DNA from: Nocardia niigatensis NBRC 100131
Lineage (GTDB): Bacteria > Actinomycetota > Actinomycetes > Mycobacteriales > Mycobacteriaceae
Reading direction: 5' to 3'
DNA length: 64,000 nt
Assembly: GCF_000308655.1 (NCBI RefSeq)
Contig: NZ_BAGC01000109.1
Location: 1 to 64,000 of the forward strand
Within the stretch, counting starts at the first letter, position 1, and each line of letters opens with the position of its first letter. The position numbers were made by a program, and so were the translations under genes. Positions 63,025 to 64,000 of the stretch are shown in pieces. The notes below the pieces were generated by a model. That model made no database searches. It had not been told where the DNA came from and was given only the letters and a program-made list of their open reading frames with translations.

Positions 63025-63791
63025 CGGTTGCTCCCGGTGGTGAACGATCCGATCCCATCCGCGGCGGATGGGCTGGTCAGGTGGTCGAGAACCGCCTCGA
63101 ATTCCAGGCTCAGTCCTGCCCCAAGCGGCAGGCCGAGCCCCTGGTTGACGAGCCGCTTGCTCGTGGCCAGTGCGGCGGAATCCTTCGCCGCCAGCTGGGC
63201 CGCGAAAGTCCGCACCCCGGACGCGAAGTCGGCGGCGCGATACTTTCGGTACGCCAGCCCCCAGGCGAGTGCGTCATCAGCGTTGAGCCGGTCCCCGGTG
63301 AGGATGTGCGCCAGTGCGCGCTGCCGTCCGACCAGGCGCGGCAGCCGCTGCGTGCTGCCGCCACCGGGCACCTGCCCGTATCGCGAGTGGATGTCGGCAA
63401 GCACAGCATTCTCGTGCACGAGCACGATGTCGGCGGCCTGCGCGAGTTCGAAACCACCGGCGGTGGCATAGCCTTCGACCGCACAGATCACAGGAACCGG
63501 AAGCTCGGCGATGGCATCGCAGGCCGCTCGGAAGTTGCCGAACAACGGCGCCATCGCATCCCGGCCTTCCGCCCGGAGTCGTTCGAGTTCGTGGAAATCG
63601 CCGCCCGCGCAGAAATTCCCGCCGCTGCCTCGGATGAGGAGGACATTCGCTTGTGCGGCCGTCTCGATGAGCGCACGACATAAGCGGGAGCCCAGTTCAA
63701 CAGTGATGGCGTTCATCCGCTCGGGCCGATTCAGGGTAATGATGCCTACGCCGTCGATTACCTCGGCCAGCACAACCTCCGATGACGTCAC
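63021..63791 (-). CDS. Enoyl-CoA hydratase/isomerase (crotonase family)
   Basis: 256 residues from a GTG that overlaps the stop of the SDR gene upstream. F-C-A-G-G-D and E-G-Y-A-T-A-G-G-F-E-L: here one of the two classical hydratase glutamates is kept, but the second position is His (A-D-I-H-S-R-Y-G). It could still act as hydratase, isomerase or hydrolase. First of three crotonases in a row. Confidence 0.88.
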   Translation of the reverse strand: MTSSEVVLAEVIDGVGIITLNRPERMNAITVELGSRLCRALIETAAQANVLLIRGSGGNFCAGGDFHELERLRAEGRDAMAPLFGNFRAACDAIAELPVPVICAVEGYATAGGFELAQAADIVLVHENAVLADIHSRYGQVPGGGSTQRLPRLVGRQRALAHILTGDRLNADDALAWGLAYRKYRAADFASGVRTFAAQLAAKDSAALATSKRLVNQGLGLPLGAGLSLEFEAVLDHLTSPSAADGIGSFTTGSNR

Positions 63792-64000
63792 ATCAACCGC
63801 CCTCCCCCGACCTCGAGTACGGTCCCGGTCATATAGCTGGACAGGTCTGAGGCCAGGAACAGCGCAACGCCGGCCACTTCACTAGGCTCACCGGCCCGCT
63901 TCATCGGAATGGCCGCCTCGCGCTCGGCGAAGACCTCCGACGGCATGGCCTCGGTCATGGGGGTGCGGATGAGACCGGGTTGAATAGCGTTGACACGAAC
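63788..64000 (-). CDS. Short-chain dehydrogenase/reductase, C-terminal part (cut by window edge)
   Basis: The last 70 residues of an SDR: N-A-I-Q-P-G-L-I-R-T-P-M after the catalytic Tyr/Lys region, then G-E-P-S-E-V-A-G-V-A-L-F-L-A-S-D and the end T-G-T-V-L-E-V-G-G-G. The catalytic part lies beyond the window. The stop overlaps the crotonase start, so it belongs to the same operon. Likely oxidises a hydroxy-acyl-CoA or a dihydrodiol. Confidence 0.88.
   Translation of the reverse strand, partial: VRVNAIQPGLIRTPMTEAMPSEVFAEREAAIPMKRAGEPSEVAGVALFLASDLSSYMTGTVLEVGGGRLM

Noticed and set aside
1..64000. Prophage, transposon or defence system
   Set aside because: No transposase, integrase, restriction or phage structural gene was recognised; gene content is metabolic and regulatory throughout.

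Overview
The window is 64 kb of high-GC actinobacterial DNA. It carries a complete mce operon with Mas proteins, a Walker-type conservon (NIT/HAMP kinase-like protein, roadblock, DUF742, GTPase), a PknK-type kinase-ATPase, a WS/DGAT acyltransferase, EthR-like and KstR2-like TetR regulators, and a mycothiol-dependent-isomerase-like protein. Together these point to a mycolate-forming actinomycete, most likely Nocardia or a close relative in the Nocardiaceae. The genus is an inference from gene content only.

Layout. 0-11 kb: a lipid-uptake (Mce) operon on the minus strand, in the order yrbEA-yrbEB-mceABCDEF-mas-mas-membrane protein, followed by the start of an ABC ATPase cut by the window edge. 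11-13.4 kb: a metallo-beta-lactamase-fold hydrolase and an FMN nitronate-monooxygenase-like enzyme. 13.5-17.3 kb: a four-gene conservon. 17.3-32.5 kb: lipid/CoA-thioester catabolism, with an alpha/beta hydrolase, two paralogous TetR regulators around a 3Fe-4S ferredoxin, a thiolase/acyl-CoA dehydrogenase pair, an alpha-methylacyl-CoA racemase, the operon SCP2-acyl-CoA synthetase-P450-aldehyde dehydrogenase, a third TetR gene, a MaoC/CitE-like pair and a second acyl-CoA dehydrogenase. 32.6-45.3 kb: WS/DGAT acyltransferase, SDR, small protein, ferredoxin reductase, a frameshifted pknK-like gene, EthR-like regulator, kinase-like phosphotransferase, membrane protein, a badly frameshifted second phosphotransferase and a SnoaL-like protein. 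45.4-64 kb: after an MDMPI-like gene and a decayed FAD-gene remnant, a run of minus-strand genes for CoA-dependent breakdown of a probably cyclic or aromatic acid: Rieske dioxygenase alpha/beta, two acyl-CoA ligases, four crotonases, three thiolase/HMG-CoA-synthase-like genes, a CoA-transferase, SDRs, a third acyl-CoA dehydrogenase and a phytoene-desaturase-like FAD enzyme.

How it may work together (inference). The Mce system would import a hydrophobic substrate. The P450, fed by the ferredoxin at 19.0-19.2 kb and the reductase at 35.6-36.8 kb, would oxidise a terminal carbon. Aldehyde dehydrogenase, acyl-CoA synthetase, racemase, acyl-CoA dehydrogenases, hydratases and thiolases would then carry out beta-oxidation of a methyl-branched or sterol-like chain. 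The 46-64 kb block would open and cleave a ring.

The most striking non-coding signal is an AT-rich 16-bp near-palindrome (best form TTTAATCTATGTTAAA). It recurs about 13 times, almost always 20-100 bp upstream of a gene start, and appears to tie most of these units into one regulon, plausibly controlled by one of the local TetR proteins. A second palindrome (ATAAGTCGACTTAT type) occurs at two promoters. A dense array of seven hairpins lies between the aldehyde dehydrogenase and the racemase. A fused HMG-CoA-synthase-like/DUF35 protein without the usual catalytic cysteine sits next to a thiolase. No rRNA, tRNA, CRISPR array or intact insertion sequence was seen.
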